From positions 1 to 64,000 of the IMG/VR virus record IMGVR_UViG_3300035670_000174: DNA of 64,000 nucleotides; one strand, given 5' to 3'. Below, piece after piece: positions 20,862 to 28,637 of the stretch. Within the stretch, counting starts at the first letter, position 1. Every line of letters begins with the position of its first letter. The notes under the pieces were generated by a model. That model searched no databases, had not been told where the DNA came from, and worked only from the letters and a program-made list of their open reading frames with translations. Source of the DNA: a virus. Made by a program: the position numbers and the translations under genes.

Positions 20862-22652
20862 TTAGAAATTATTGAATGCGTATCTAGATGATTGATATCT
20901 AGACCAAGATGATTCTTGGTTTCTTATGTTTGGTTTAATTACGTTTGTTTGATTATTCACGTTATTCACAGTAGGTGCTACCACATTAGTATTACCTGCA
21001 GCACCATTACGAGATTGCATAGCTAATTGACTATTTTGTGCAGATCTGCTTTCTACTGCTGTAGCATTTCCCATTGCTGCACCCATAGCAGCAATTTTTT
21101 CTGTAGGTAAAGCAGAAATTGCTTTAATTTTATCTGTATCAATACCAGAAAATGCTTTTAAACCTGTAGCAAGTTTTTCAACACCGATACCTGCCTTTTC
21201 AATATTTACACCATTTTCACCTAGTTTCGTAATTTGTTCTATTGGTCCACCACCAGGAGTAATTGCTCCAAGAAGACCACCGACAAGATTAGTAACACCA
21301 GCAATAGCACTACCTGCACCAAATGCAGCTAGACCACCAGCAACTGCCACCAATCCAGCACCAACGGCAAAAAGTTTCTCACCACCAATTGCTGCTAGTC
21401 TTTCAATGCTGAGTGTCACTTCATCTATTACACCTATAATCGCATTTGCTACTGTATCAACAATAACTGTTATTGCTTTGGCAATTGATGCGATAATGTC
21501 TGGAATCATCTTTAAACCAGTCATGAGAACTTCACCAACAACTTCTGCTACTGTCATTAATACTGGTGCGAATGCTGCTATGGCTGGTGCAGCCATTTGT
21601 AATGCTTTACCTAATCCCATCATGGCAAGAGTAAACGCACCAAGCCCCAATAGAGATGCTGGATTAGCTAAAGCAGCAACACCAGAAGCAAGCCCACGTA
21701 AAAATAATGCAAGACCTCTTCCTGCTCCACCACCAATAGATTGTAAAAGTTTTCCTAATCCTTTACCTAACGATCCAAGACCAGCACCAATACCACCTAA
21801 TAATCCACCACCTTCTCCACCAGAAGCACTCGATGCTTTTTGATCTGGTGAACCACCACGTGTATTTTCTTCGATCTTATGAAGAAGATCTGTTTGATCT
21901 CCCATTAAACGAGCGTTTTCTATTTGTGCTTCTTGTTGTTCACCAGCATTTTGTGCAGCTGTAGAAGGAGTAATAGGTTGTAAATTTGTCATTGGTGCTT
22001 GTGCCATTGGACCAGTAGCAACCAATCCTGCTCTTGCGTCAAATTTAGAAAATTCAGAAGATGCTTGTGCACGTTTCTCTAAAAGCGCCTTTCCTGGAGC
22101 AGTCTTACTTAATTGTTCCTCATTTAGACCAGTAATTTTCTTTAGTCTTTCAAATTCTGCTTCATTAGATTGTAAACTTTTAGCTGCACTTTGTGCACCT
22201 TCATATTTTTGTTTTAATTCAGCACGAGAACTAGTCACACCTAGTGCTTTTTGTTGTTGAATAAAATCTTCTCTTGCCAATCTTTTATTGTTTATTCCAC
22301 CAACATTTGTAGCAGACAGAACAGATTTTCTTAAATTATCTAAAGAAAATTTACTTTTAAAAGAACCAAACCCATCACTAAGTCTTTCACTAAGAGATTT
22401 AAAAGTAGTAACACCTTGTGCGAGTTTAGCAATATCAGCTGCATCTTCTGCTCTTGCTTTAGCATCTTCCTTCATCTGCTCAAGCATTTCTTTTTGTACG
22501 TCTAATGTTTCTTTTTCTATAGATTTAGAAGAAACTATCGTTGAAGGAGATGATTCAATCACAGATCTAATTGAACGTAAATTTTCGTTAGCAACTTCCT
22601 GCAGTTCAATTAGTCTGCTGAAACTTTTTGGTGAAGCGGTTATGACTGTCAT
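20862..22652 (-). CDS. 29: tape measure / baseplate hub protein, gp29-like
   Basis: 596 aa, close to the 590 aa of T4 gp29, so a T4-length tail is expected. Charged helical N-terminal half (RLIELQEVANENLRSIRSVI, EMLEQMKEDAKARAEDAADI), a Gly-rich linker near 280-320, then long hydrophobic helices near 325-470 typical of tape measures that insert into the host membrane (LMGLGALTLA-like stretches, AVGAGLVAVAGGLAAFGAGS). Position after the gp26 chaperone-like gene and its frameshift ORF is the usual place for a tape measure. No GTPase-like folate motif recognisable. Assignment by length, composition and context. Confidence 0.75.
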   Translation of the reverse strand: MTVITASPKSFSRLIELQEVANENLRSIRSVIESSPSTIVSSKSIEKETLDVQKEMLEQMKEDAKARAEDAADIAKLAQGVTTFKSLSERLSDGFGSFKSKFSLDNLRKSVLSATNVGGINNKRLAREDFIQQQKALGVTSSRAELKQKYEGAQSAAKSLQSNEAEFERLKKITGLNEEQLSKTAPGKALLEKRAQASSEFSKFDARAGLVATGPMAQAPMTNLQPITPSTAAQNAGEQQEAQIENARLMGDQTDLLHKIEENTRGGSPDQKASSASGGEGGGLLGGIGAGLGSLGKGLGKLLQSIGGGAGRGLALFLRGLASGVAALANPASLLGLGAFTLAMMGLGKALQMAAPAIAAFAPVLMTVAEVVGEVLMTGLKMIPDIIASIAKAITVIVDTVANAIIGVIDEVTLSIERLAAIGGEKLFAVGAGLVAVAGGLAAFGAGSAIAGVTNLVGGLLGAITPGGGPIEQITKLGENGVNIEKAGIGVEKLATGLKAFSGIDTDKIKAISALPTEKIAAMGAAMGNATAVESRSAQNSQLAMQSRNGAAGNTNVVAPTVNNVNNQTNVIKPNIRNQESSWSRYQSSRYAFNNF

Positions 22653-22655
22653 CTT

Positions 22656-22844
22656 TTATGCTCTTCTAGTAGATTCGATTCTTTTCTTTTCTTCTTCCAA
22701 ATATTGAACTAACATGTAAATGTAGACTTCTCTTTCAAACGGTATCATATTCTCAAGTTCCGTTAGCGAGTATTTGTGATATTGCATTAATGCGAAGTTT
22801 AGTTTATAATGATTCTCTAAACTTTCATGACAAAGATTAATCAA
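22656..22844 (-). CDS. -1 frameshift extension of gp26 (tail assembly chaperone-like)
   Basis: 62 codons joined to gp26 by a -1 slip at 22850-22844, giving a 302-aa fusion. The extension reads LINLCHESLENHYKLNFALM, then EREVYIYMLVQYLEEEKKRI. The frame is open up to 22901, but its only ATG there lies 60 nt inside gp26 with no clear ribosome site; the next in-frame ATG is deep in the conserved helix. Position between gp26 and the tape measure equals that of the lambda G/GT frameshift. If not fused, it would be a small separate protein. Confidence 0.6.
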   Translation of the reverse strand: MINLCHESLENHYKLNFALMQYHKYSLTELENMIPFEREVYIYMLVQYLEEEKKRIESTRRA

Positions 22845-23563
22845 AAAAAACTTTGCATTCCCTCCAACACTTTGTGGTGATGTTTCCCACAAACTGGACA
22901 ATTATATTCTACTTCTGTTTTAATTCTTGGCATTGTTTCAAAGAATTTCTGCACTTTCATAAATTGATCAGAAGTTAAGTTATTCAAGAATTGTATTAAT
23001 TCTTCATGTTTCTGTTCATTTCCGTAGAAAATTTCTTCACCTTGAAACACGTAATCAATAGATCCTGCAATAATATCAAAAACTTTATCTATGTTGTCAT
23101 TTTCTAATGCTTCGAGTTTTTTCATAACATCAATAGTTGGATATTTCATAACAACACCAACATCAGCAAATAAATCAATTTTATTTGTATGTTCAGGGTT
23201 TTTATCAACTACAATTTTAGTTAAATCAATAGAAACTTTTGATCTGGCTTTTTCATTCATTTCACCATGATCGTCATCACATGGGAAAATTAAATCAATA
23301 GTCTCACCAACTGACTTAGCACGGATTTGAGTAAACATATACTCTAAATCAAATGTAGCTAGTTTTGTCGCATCAATTTTATCTTGGACGCAAGAAATAA
23401 TAATATTCTTTAATGTCTCAACCATAATTTTAACATCTTCAGACTGTTGAGCAATAAGAAGAGCTTTTTCTTCTTTTACCAAAAATGGTCTAAATTTTAC
23501 TGTCAATCCACTTGAAGGCACAACCATTGTATAGGTTGGTGCGCTCATCATAGGTAATGCCAT
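22841..23563 (-). CDS. 26: gp26-like baseplate hub / tail chaperone protein
   Basis: 240 aa (T4 gp26: 208). The family pattern LPSSGL-TVKFRPFLVKEEKALL (here VVPSSGLTVKFRPFLVKEEK), LKNIIISCV and FDLEYMFTQIRAKSVGE is that of the T4_baseplate (gp26) family, in which bacterial tail chaperone relatives are also found. The C-terminus NCPVCGKHHHKVLE carries a CxxC-HHH zinc-like cluster. The reading frame ends in T8GA: a slippery T TTT TTT just before the TGA. Strong AAAGGAG site upstream. Needed for hub assembly around the tape measure. Confidence 0.82.
   Translation of the reverse strand: MALPMMSAPTYTMVVPSSGLTVKFRPFLVKEEKALLIAQQSEDVKIMVETLKNIIISCVQDKIDATKLATFDLEYMFTQIRAKSVGETIDLIFPCDDDHGEMNEKARSKVSIDLTKIVVDKNPEHTNKIDLFADVGVVMKYPTIDVMKKLEALENDNIDKVFDIIAGSIDYVFQGEEIFYGNEQKHEELIQFLNNLTSDQFMKVQKFFETMPRIKTEVEYNCPVCGKHHHKVLEGMQSFF
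22843..22850 (-). other. slippery run for programmed -1 frameshift
   Basis: On the - strand AG followed by eight T and GA. In the gp26 frame this reads AGT TTT TTT TGA, so T TTT TTT is a perfect X-XXY-YYZ heptamer. A -1 slip continues TTG ATT AAT into the open extension frame. Confidence 0.65.
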
Positions 23564-23564
23564 A

Positions 23565-23972
23565 TTAATCTCCTTTAGTCATATTTTTAATTAACTTATT
23601 CAACTCACTAGTGCTACCTACAAAGATAGCATTATTGTTTGTCACTTCTTTCTTTGCGCTTTCTTTTGGTGCATCAAGTTTTGCTTTTTGCTGATGCAGA
23701 TCCATTAGTTGTTGGTTTACATCAGCTAATTGTTTCATTAAATTGCCAACAACTTCAAATGCTCTTGGGTGTTCAGATTGTTTTGCGACTTCAAGCGCAC
23801 TATTTAATGCTTCTTGTCCTTGCACCAATAACATTCTTATATGAGACCTTGTTATTTCATAATCGTCTTCGATATTTTTATCTGATTTAATAATAATGTT
23901 ATTTTTGTCTACAATCTCAGTTTTTACTGGTTCAACATCAAACACTTTAGATAATGATTCATCGATATTCAT
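23565..23972 (-). CDS. 16: gp16-like terminase small subunit
   Basis: 135 aa (T4 gp16: 164). It matches T4 gp16 in order: DDYEITRSHIRMLLVQGQEA (T4 [20 protein letters not shown]), then SEHPRAFEVVGNLMKQLADV (T4 [20 protein letters not shown]), and NNAIFVGSTSELNKLI (T4 NATVFMGSPTELMDEI). The helical core forms the oligomeric DNA-recognition ring for packaging. It is unusual to find it here on the - strand among tail genes instead of directly before gp17, which lies 38 kb away on the other strand. Starts 10 nt after the tube-fold gene. Confidence 0.8.
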   Translation of the reverse strand: MNIDESLSKVFDVEPVKTEIVDKNNIIIKSDKNIEDDYEITRSHIRMLLVQGQEALNSALEVAKQSEHPRAFEVVGNLMKQLADVNQQLMDLHQQKAKLDAPKESAKKEVTNNNAIFVGSTSELNKLIKNMTKGD

Positions 23973-23982
23973 ATTTACTCGC

Positions 23983-24696
23983 TTAAAATTTCAATAATCC
24001 TGGTATTTTTGTTACACCATAAGTTAATGCAGATCCTGTGATAAAATTACCAGCACGTTCACCTAAAGTTTTATTAATAGTTTCTTGAAATCCACTAAAA
24101 TCTTTAGTGAACTTACCTAAGATACCACCTGGAATTTTTTGATCATTATTAAGAACAGAAACATTAGAAGCTGTCCAATATTTGTACTGCATAGTTACTT
24201 GTAGTTTCATAACATCTTTGTTAGATGCATCTAATTGAATGCTTGATAAAGTTTTTGGATAGCATTCCCAAAGTGTAACTTCATATCTAGTTTTGTCATT
24301 GATGTCTTGCACCTCAATAACCATATTTGTGGTATAATTATTATAATAGTTAAAAGTTCTTGTTCTAGGATTTTGAATTCCATTAATCCATTGATCAAAA
24401 AGATTTTTAACTTTTAGATCTTGATCTACATAGAATGACATATTTACATTATCGAACAATTTTTCATATGGAACTTCTCTAAATTCACCATAAGATCTAT
24501 TTTGAATAGTCGAAAAGTTTACTCCTGGAATCTGAATAGAATCACAAAATAATAGAAGTTTTCTAAGAGAACCATAGTCTGGAGTAGTAGCATTACCTTC
24601 TCCAGTAACTGCAACAGGTGGTGTGAAGAAAATGGCATATCTATTAGATCTTGCCACTGCTCCTCTTTTTATTTCTGATACGAAATCTTTTATCAT
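23983..24696 (-). CDS. 54: tail-tube-fold protein, gp54-like tube initiator
   Basis: 237 aa of the gp19/gp54 tube fold: ARSNRYAIFFTPP (near 15-27), CDSIQIPGVNFST (near 51-63), YGEFREVPYEKLFDNVNMSF, KNLFDQWINGIQNP and VTLWECYPKTLSSIQLD. It is longer than a plain tube protein (T4 gp19: 163 aa), and its neighbours are hub genes, so the baseplate-tube junction protein gp54 is more likely than the tube itself, which normally follows gp18. ATGA coupling with the upstream 200-aa gene. Confidence 0.72.
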   Translation of the reverse strand: MIKDFVSEIKRGAVARSNRYAIFFTPPVAVTGEGNATTPDYGSLRKLLLFCDSIQIPGVNFSTIQNRSYGEFREVPYEKLFDNVNMSFYVDQDLKVKNLFDQWINGIQNPRTRTFNYYNNYTTNMVIEVQDINDKTRYEVTLWECYPKTLSSIQLDASNKDVMKLQVTMQYKYWTASNVSVLNNDQKIPGGILGKFTKDFSGFQETINKTLGERAGNFITGSALTYGVTKIPGLLKF

Positions 24697-25295
24697 TTTG
24701 TTCTAATTATCCTTCTGGAATCTGCCCAGATTTCTTGTTTACTAGCACCGACAAATCTTTCTACTGGCAATAACATAGCAGTAGCCCAGTCGTTAGAATT
24801 TACTTTTCTAAACTGAGATCTAACATGTCCAGTTAAATACTGTTTTATACAAGGTTTTGCTGCATCAAATCTAGAAACACCATCAATCAAAGCCCATGAA
24901 TATTTAATTCTAGTAGTTTCATTCATTTTTGCGTTACTTTTATAAACCAACAATCTATCTAAAAGCTGTATCCTTAAACCATATGGAAGATAATGCATAT
25001 TTAAACCAATAAATCCATCTTCAGTTTTTCTAAATGGAAACACCAATGGAAATCTATCATAATAAGGTAATTCGTTTTTTAGTTTAGGATCATACAAAAA
25101 CATGTATAAATGACCAGGCATTATTGTAGTTGTTAATTGCTCTGGATTTCCCTGTAATACTTTTGGAGGAGTGATCTGCTGCCTAGTCATCAATGTGACT
25201 TGTTGATCGAACCAACCTTTAGATTTCCTAGCAGCTGTTGCTAGGTCATATTTGTTGCGTTCGAAGACGTCGAGTAAAGTTTTAGATTTAGGCAT
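24693..25295 (-). CDS. conserved T4-like structural protein, gp2-like candidate
   Basis: 200 aa. The core YMFLYDPKLKNELPYYDRFP, FPFRKTEDGFIGLNMHYLPY and LRIQLLDRLL is well conserved in T4-like marine phages. Being next to gp4 suggests a DNA-end protector (gp2) or head/tail completion role, as T4 genes 2 and 4 are adjacent, but I cannot confirm this from motifs. The ATG is 6 nt after a CTAAATA element on the same strand, so a leaderless transcript may start here. Confidence 0.6.
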   Translation of the reverse strand: MPKSKTLLDVFERNKYDLATAARKSKGWFDQQVTLMTRQQITPPKVLQGNPEQLTTTIMPGHLYMFLYDPKLKNELPYYDRFPLVFPFRKTEDGFIGLNMHYLPYGLRIQLLDRLLVYKSNAKMNETTRIKYSWALIDGVSRFDAAKPCIKQYLTGHVRSQFRKVNSNDWATAMLLPVERFVGASKQEIWADSRRIIRTK

Positions 25296-25300
25296 AAATA

Positions 25301-25732
25301 TTATTTAGCTGCTATACCCAAGTCGTATTCAGTTATAATTTTAAACTCCCATCCTCTATCTTTAGCGTATTCTTTTGCAGCATCCCATTTAGCCTGATTT
25401 TTCATGAAAATAAGAGATTCTGTTAGATATTTTTGTGTTCTTTTTCCAGGATAAATTGGAGGGCTAACTTGTTTGCTTGGTTTAACTTCAATAAGATAGG
25501 TTTTACCTGTATTCAATGTCATTTTAAAGTCTACAAAATAACGATGGATTCTATTATCTGTAGGACATCTGTAAGGAATCACGATTTCTTCAGAGTTCCA
25601 TTTTACGATAGAAGGATTTTTATCACACCAATTTGCGAACATAGTTTCCCACGAAGACCTCATAATTATATTTGTAGGGTCTCCTGTGTATTTTTCAGGA
25701 AAAATAGGAGTAAACTTTCTTTTATGGAACAT
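25301..25732 (-). CDS. 4: gp4 head completion protein
   Basis: 143 aa (T4 gp4: 150). MFHKRKFTPIFPEKYTGDPT followed by IIMRSSWETMFANWCD and KWNSEEIVIPY, then HRYFVDFKMTL and YLIEVKPSKQ give the PD-(D/E)xK-type nuclease core (D, ExK) of gp4-family head completion proteins. In T4 it is needed to stabilise filled heads before tail joining. First gene of the - strand block, 30 nt after a late-type promoter. Confidence 0.82.
   Translation of the reverse strand: MFHKRKFTPIFPEKYTGDPTNIIMRSSWETMFANWCDKNPSIVKWNSEEIVIPYRCPTDNRIHRYFVDFKMTLNTGKTYLIEVKPSKQVSPPIYPGKRTQKYLTESLIFMKNQAKWDAAKEYAKDRGWEFKIITEYDLGIAAK
25302..25308 (-). promoter_or_regulatory. possible late promoter with leaderless start
   Basis: Reading the - strand, CTAAATA (25308-25302) overlaps the gp4 stop codon and is followed by ATATTT and the ATG at 25295. 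This is the same 6-nt spacing as at 31964 and at the three sigma70-like promoters. Confidence 0.4.
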
Positions 25733-25737
25733 AAATA
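25731..25737 (+). promoter_or_regulatory. late promoter for the + strand baseplate operon
   Basis: ATAAATA, 46 nt before the gp48 ATG. It faces and overlaps the 5' end of the divergent gp4 gene, so the two opposed late transcripts overlap by about 25 nt. Confidence 0.55.
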
Positions 25738-25762
25738 ATCTTGGAAAATAATAACCACCAAT

Positions 25763-25769
25763 TATTTAG
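25763..25769 (-). promoter_or_regulatory. late promoter for the - strand block
   Basis: CTAAATA on the - strand (25769-25763), followed by 30 nt to the gp4 ATG. It pairs with the + strand promoter at 25731 in a convergent-overlap arrangement inside the divergent intergenic region. Confidence 0.5.
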
Positions 25770-25783
25770 GTTAAAGGTACTAA

Positions 25784-26881
25784 ATGAGCCAAGCAGACAT
25801 TAGAAAAGCAGAACAAAGACAAGAACAGAGATCCAATCTCTATACCCCAAGAGGTTCTGCAACTACGTTTAAAGAAAAGGGTAAAGATGGCTATGAAGTA
25901 AAAAGCCATAGTTACCCATCGGATCTTATGAGCCCAACCGATATCTACGGTGGTAACTATGTCATTTTCTATATTAACGTAGCAGTTGACTCTAAACTAG
26001 CTAAAACTGCAGGTGAAGATAAATTTGTCAATGAGTTGTTGCCTAGAGATCGCGGTGATCTAATTGCTCAGAATTTTTCAAACAAGGGGTTATTTGCTAG
26101 TAACGCAGCATTATCTGCTGGTGGTGCTTTGCTTGGTTCTGCATTAGGTATTGGTGGAGTTTCTGCTGGGGCTGCTACACTAGCAACAGTTGGTGCTGGA
26201 GCAGTTGCTAGTTATGCTGCTTCTGCGACAAGAGCACAAAAAAGATTAAAAACTGCTATTGCCTTACATATGCCAAATCAATTACAGATCAGGTATGGTA
26301 TGCAATGGTCTGAAGATGATACAGCTGCGATCGCTATGGTTGGTGCAGCAGGTGATGAAATAATGAATGCTCTTAAATCTAAAGATGGTGGAAAAAATCT
26401 AGCAGAGCCAGCCAAAGCAATTATAACAAATTTAGCCTTATCTAAAGGTCCATTTGCTGCAGCAAATTCTGCTGCCACTGGTTTAGCAGCAAATCCAAAG
26501 AAAGAACAAATTTTTAAGGGTGTAGACTTTAGAACATTTCAGTTTGAATATCAATTCTTCCCAAGAAGTCCTGAAGAGGCTCAAAATGTATTGAATATTA
26601 TTCAAGAGTTTAAATACCATATGCATCCAGAATTTAAAGATTCAAATAATTTTGTTTACATTTATCCATCTGAGTTTGATATATTCTATTATCAGGGTGG
26701 AAAGGAAAATCTCAATATTCATCGTCACACTTCTTGCGTACTAACAGAGATGAGTGTTAACTATACACCGAACGGAGCATTTACAACATTTGAAAATGGT
26801 ATGCCAACTCAGATAAATGTGCAATTAAGTTTCCGTGAACTTGCTCTTCTCACTAAAGATAAAGTTAAGGATGGTCTATAA
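25784..26881 (+). CDS. 48: gp48 baseplate tail-tube cap
   Basis: 365 aa, the same size as T4 gp48 (364). SQADIRKAEQRQEQRSNLY, SYPSDLMSPTDIYGGNYVIF and GVDFRTFQFEYQFFPRSPEE are characteristic of the family. A Gly/Ala-rich hydrophobic segment near residues 105-150 interrupts the tube-like fold. The C-terminal half (NFVYIYPSEFDIFYYQGG, TSCVLTEMSVNYTPNG) carries the tube-fold strands. It caps the hub and starts tube polymerisation with gp54. First gene of the long + strand structural operon. Confidence 0.85.
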   Translation: MSQADIRKAEQRQEQRSNLYTPRGSATTFKEKGKDGYEVKSHSYPSDLMSPTDIYGGNYVIFYINVAVDSKLAKTAGEDKFVNELLPRDRGDLIAQNFSNKGLFASNAALSAGGALLGSALGIGGVSAGAATLATVGAGAVASYAASATRAQKRLKTAIALHMPNQLQIRYGMQWSEDDTAAIAMVGAAGDEIMNALKSKDGGKNLAEPAKAIITNLALSKGPFAAANSAATGLAANPKKEQIFKGVDFRTFQFEYQFFPRSPEEAQNVLNIIQEFKYHMHPEFKDSNNFVYIYPSEFDIFYYQGGKENLNIHRHTSCVLTEMSVNYTPNGAFTTFENGMPTQINVQLSFRELALLTKDKVKDGL

Positions 26882-27372
26882 TGTACTTTAAAGATTTTCC
26901 AGAGTTCCTATATGATTTTAAATATGGGACGCAAACAAAAACTAGCATAGTTAAAGATATTACTAGAAATGTAAGAATTAGAAAAGAAATTCTAAGTAAT
27001 ATCACTCTTTATGATGAATATGATATTGTTGATGGAGAGACAGTAGAAATTATTGCAGAAAAGGTATATGGTAACCCAGAATATCACTGGATAATTATGT
27101 TAGCCAATGATAGAATTAGTCACATATGCGATTTTCCTTTAGAAGAACCTGCTCTTGACAGTCATATTCAAAACATTTATGGTAATGCACGTTATGATAT
27201 CGCTTTTTATGAAGACGAAAGAGGATTTGTTGTTAATTCAGATTATCCAGGTGCTGTTGGTGTAACTAATGATACAGCCGAGCGTAGACTAAACGAACAA
27301 AAACGAAGAATAAAAATTATACCTTTAGAGGTAGTAAATACTATTCTAAAAGAATTTAAAGAATTGTTATAA
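26881..27372 (+). CDS. 53: gp53 baseplate wedge protein
   Basis: 163 aa (T4 gp53: 196). The LysM-like core is clear: LYDEYDIVDGETVEIIAEKV, YGNPEYHWIIMLANDRI, close to the T4 motif IYGNPQLYWVLLMCNDN. gp53 clamps neighbouring wedges together. It overlaps gp48 and gp27 by 1 nt each (TAATG). Confidence 0.88.
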   Translation: MYFKDFPEFLYDFKYGTQTKTSIVKDITRNVRIRKEILSNITLYDEYDIVDGETVEIIAEKVYGNPEYHWIIMLANDRISHICDFPLEEPALDSHIQNIYGNARYDIAFYEDERGFVVNSDYPGAVGVTNDTAERRLNEQKRRIKIIPLEVVNTILKEFKELL

Positions 27373-28637
27373 TGCAAACAGGTAATACATTAAGATTTGC
27401 TGGTGATGTAAGCATTGATAAAGTTAGGATAATTACTCAAACTGGTTTTTATCAAGACATCACTGCACAAGTTTTAGCAGTACATTTTTATGAAGATATA
27501 TTTGCACCATTTATTTCTGGTAGTTTAGTTGTAAAAGAATCTTTAGATCTTATCAATCTATTCCCATTTATTGGTGAAGAATATCTAGATCTTCAGATAA
27601 CAACTCCAACTCTAGAAAAGAATCCAATTAGAGGTAAATATTACATCTACAAATTAACTGACAGACAGTTAGTTGGCGATAGATCTGTAGTTTACCAATT
27701 ACATTTTATTTCAGTAGAAGCAGTTACTGATTTAAATAAAAAAACAAGCAGAGTATATGCTGATAAAATTTCTAATTTGATTGAACCATTTATTAAAGAT
27801 AAAACAATCGGATTAGAAAGCGAAAAACAGGTTTACATTGAAGATACATTAAATAATACCAAATACATTTCAAATTTTTGGTCTCCTACCAAAAATATTA
27901 TGTGGTTGGTTGATAGTGCAATTAATAAAAATAAAACACCAAATTATGTCTTTTTTGAAAACAGAGATGGGTTTTATTTTATAAGTTTAGAAAGTCTTTA
28001 TAGTAATCAACCTTATCAAGAATTTGTTTATGATAAATTTGCTAGTGAATCTGGAAGCAACATTGATATTGAAAAAGATTACAAACGAATCACGTCATAT
28101 AGTATACCAGTTGCTTATGATTACATTGATAGAATTAATAATGGTATGCTTGCTTCTAAAATGATTGCATATGATGTAACAAAGAAAACATACAGTAGTA
28201 AAAATTACTCGATGTTTGATAGATTTGCACAACAGAAACATCTTAACACATATCCAATAAATTCTGATAGCGCTATTTTTAGATCTAATTCATATATTAT
28301 GAATATGCCAAAATATTTTGGTAACTTCAATGGATTTGGAGATGTGACTAATGCTAAACATATACAGGAAAGATTATCTTTATTAAAAATAGCAGAAGCA
28401 AATAAAATACAGATAACTGTTCCAGGCAGAACAGACTATACAGTTGGTTTAAAGGTATTTGTAAGATTTAATAGAATTGAGCCTGTTACCAAAAAAGATG
28501 ATGATATAACAGATAAAATTTTTTCTGGTTATTATATTATTTCAGCTATTAATCATTCTATTGACAGAGAGAAACATGAATGTCATATAGAATTAATAAA
28601 AGACTCATCATTAATGAATATGAATAAGGGTAAGTAA
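27372..28637 (+). CDS. 27: gp27-like baseplate central hub
   Basis: 421 aa (T4 gp27: 391). N-terminal tube-like domain with ITAQVLAVHFYEDIFAPFIS and SLVVKESLDLINLFPFIGEE; C-terminal IQITVPGRTDYTVGLKVFV and FSGYYIISAINHSIDREKHE, matching the hub cup domains. The trimer joins the spike (next gene) to the baseplate. The middle region NFWSPTKNIMWLVDSAINKN is the family's conserved helix. Contiguous with gp53 and gp5. Confidence 0.85.
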   Translation: MQTGNTLRFAGDVSIDKVRIITQTGFYQDITAQVLAVHFYEDIFAPFISGSLVVKESLDLINLFPFIGEEYLDLQITTPTLEKNPIRGKYYIYKLTDRQLVGDRSVVYQLHFISVEAVTDLNKKTSRVYADKISNLIEPFIKDKTIGLESEKQVYIEDTLNNTKYISNFWSPTKNIMWLVDSAINKNKTPNYVFFENRDGFYFISLESLYSNQPYQEFVYDKFASESGSNIDIEKDYKRITSYSIPVAYDYIDRINNGMLASKMIAYDVTKKTYSSKNYSMFDRFAQQKHLNTYPINSDSAIFRSNSYIMNMPKYFGNFNGFGDVTNAKHIQERLSLLKIAEANKIQITVPGRTDYTVGLKVFVRFNRIEPVTKKDDDITDKIFSGYYIISAINHSIDREKHECHIELIKDSSLMNMNKGK

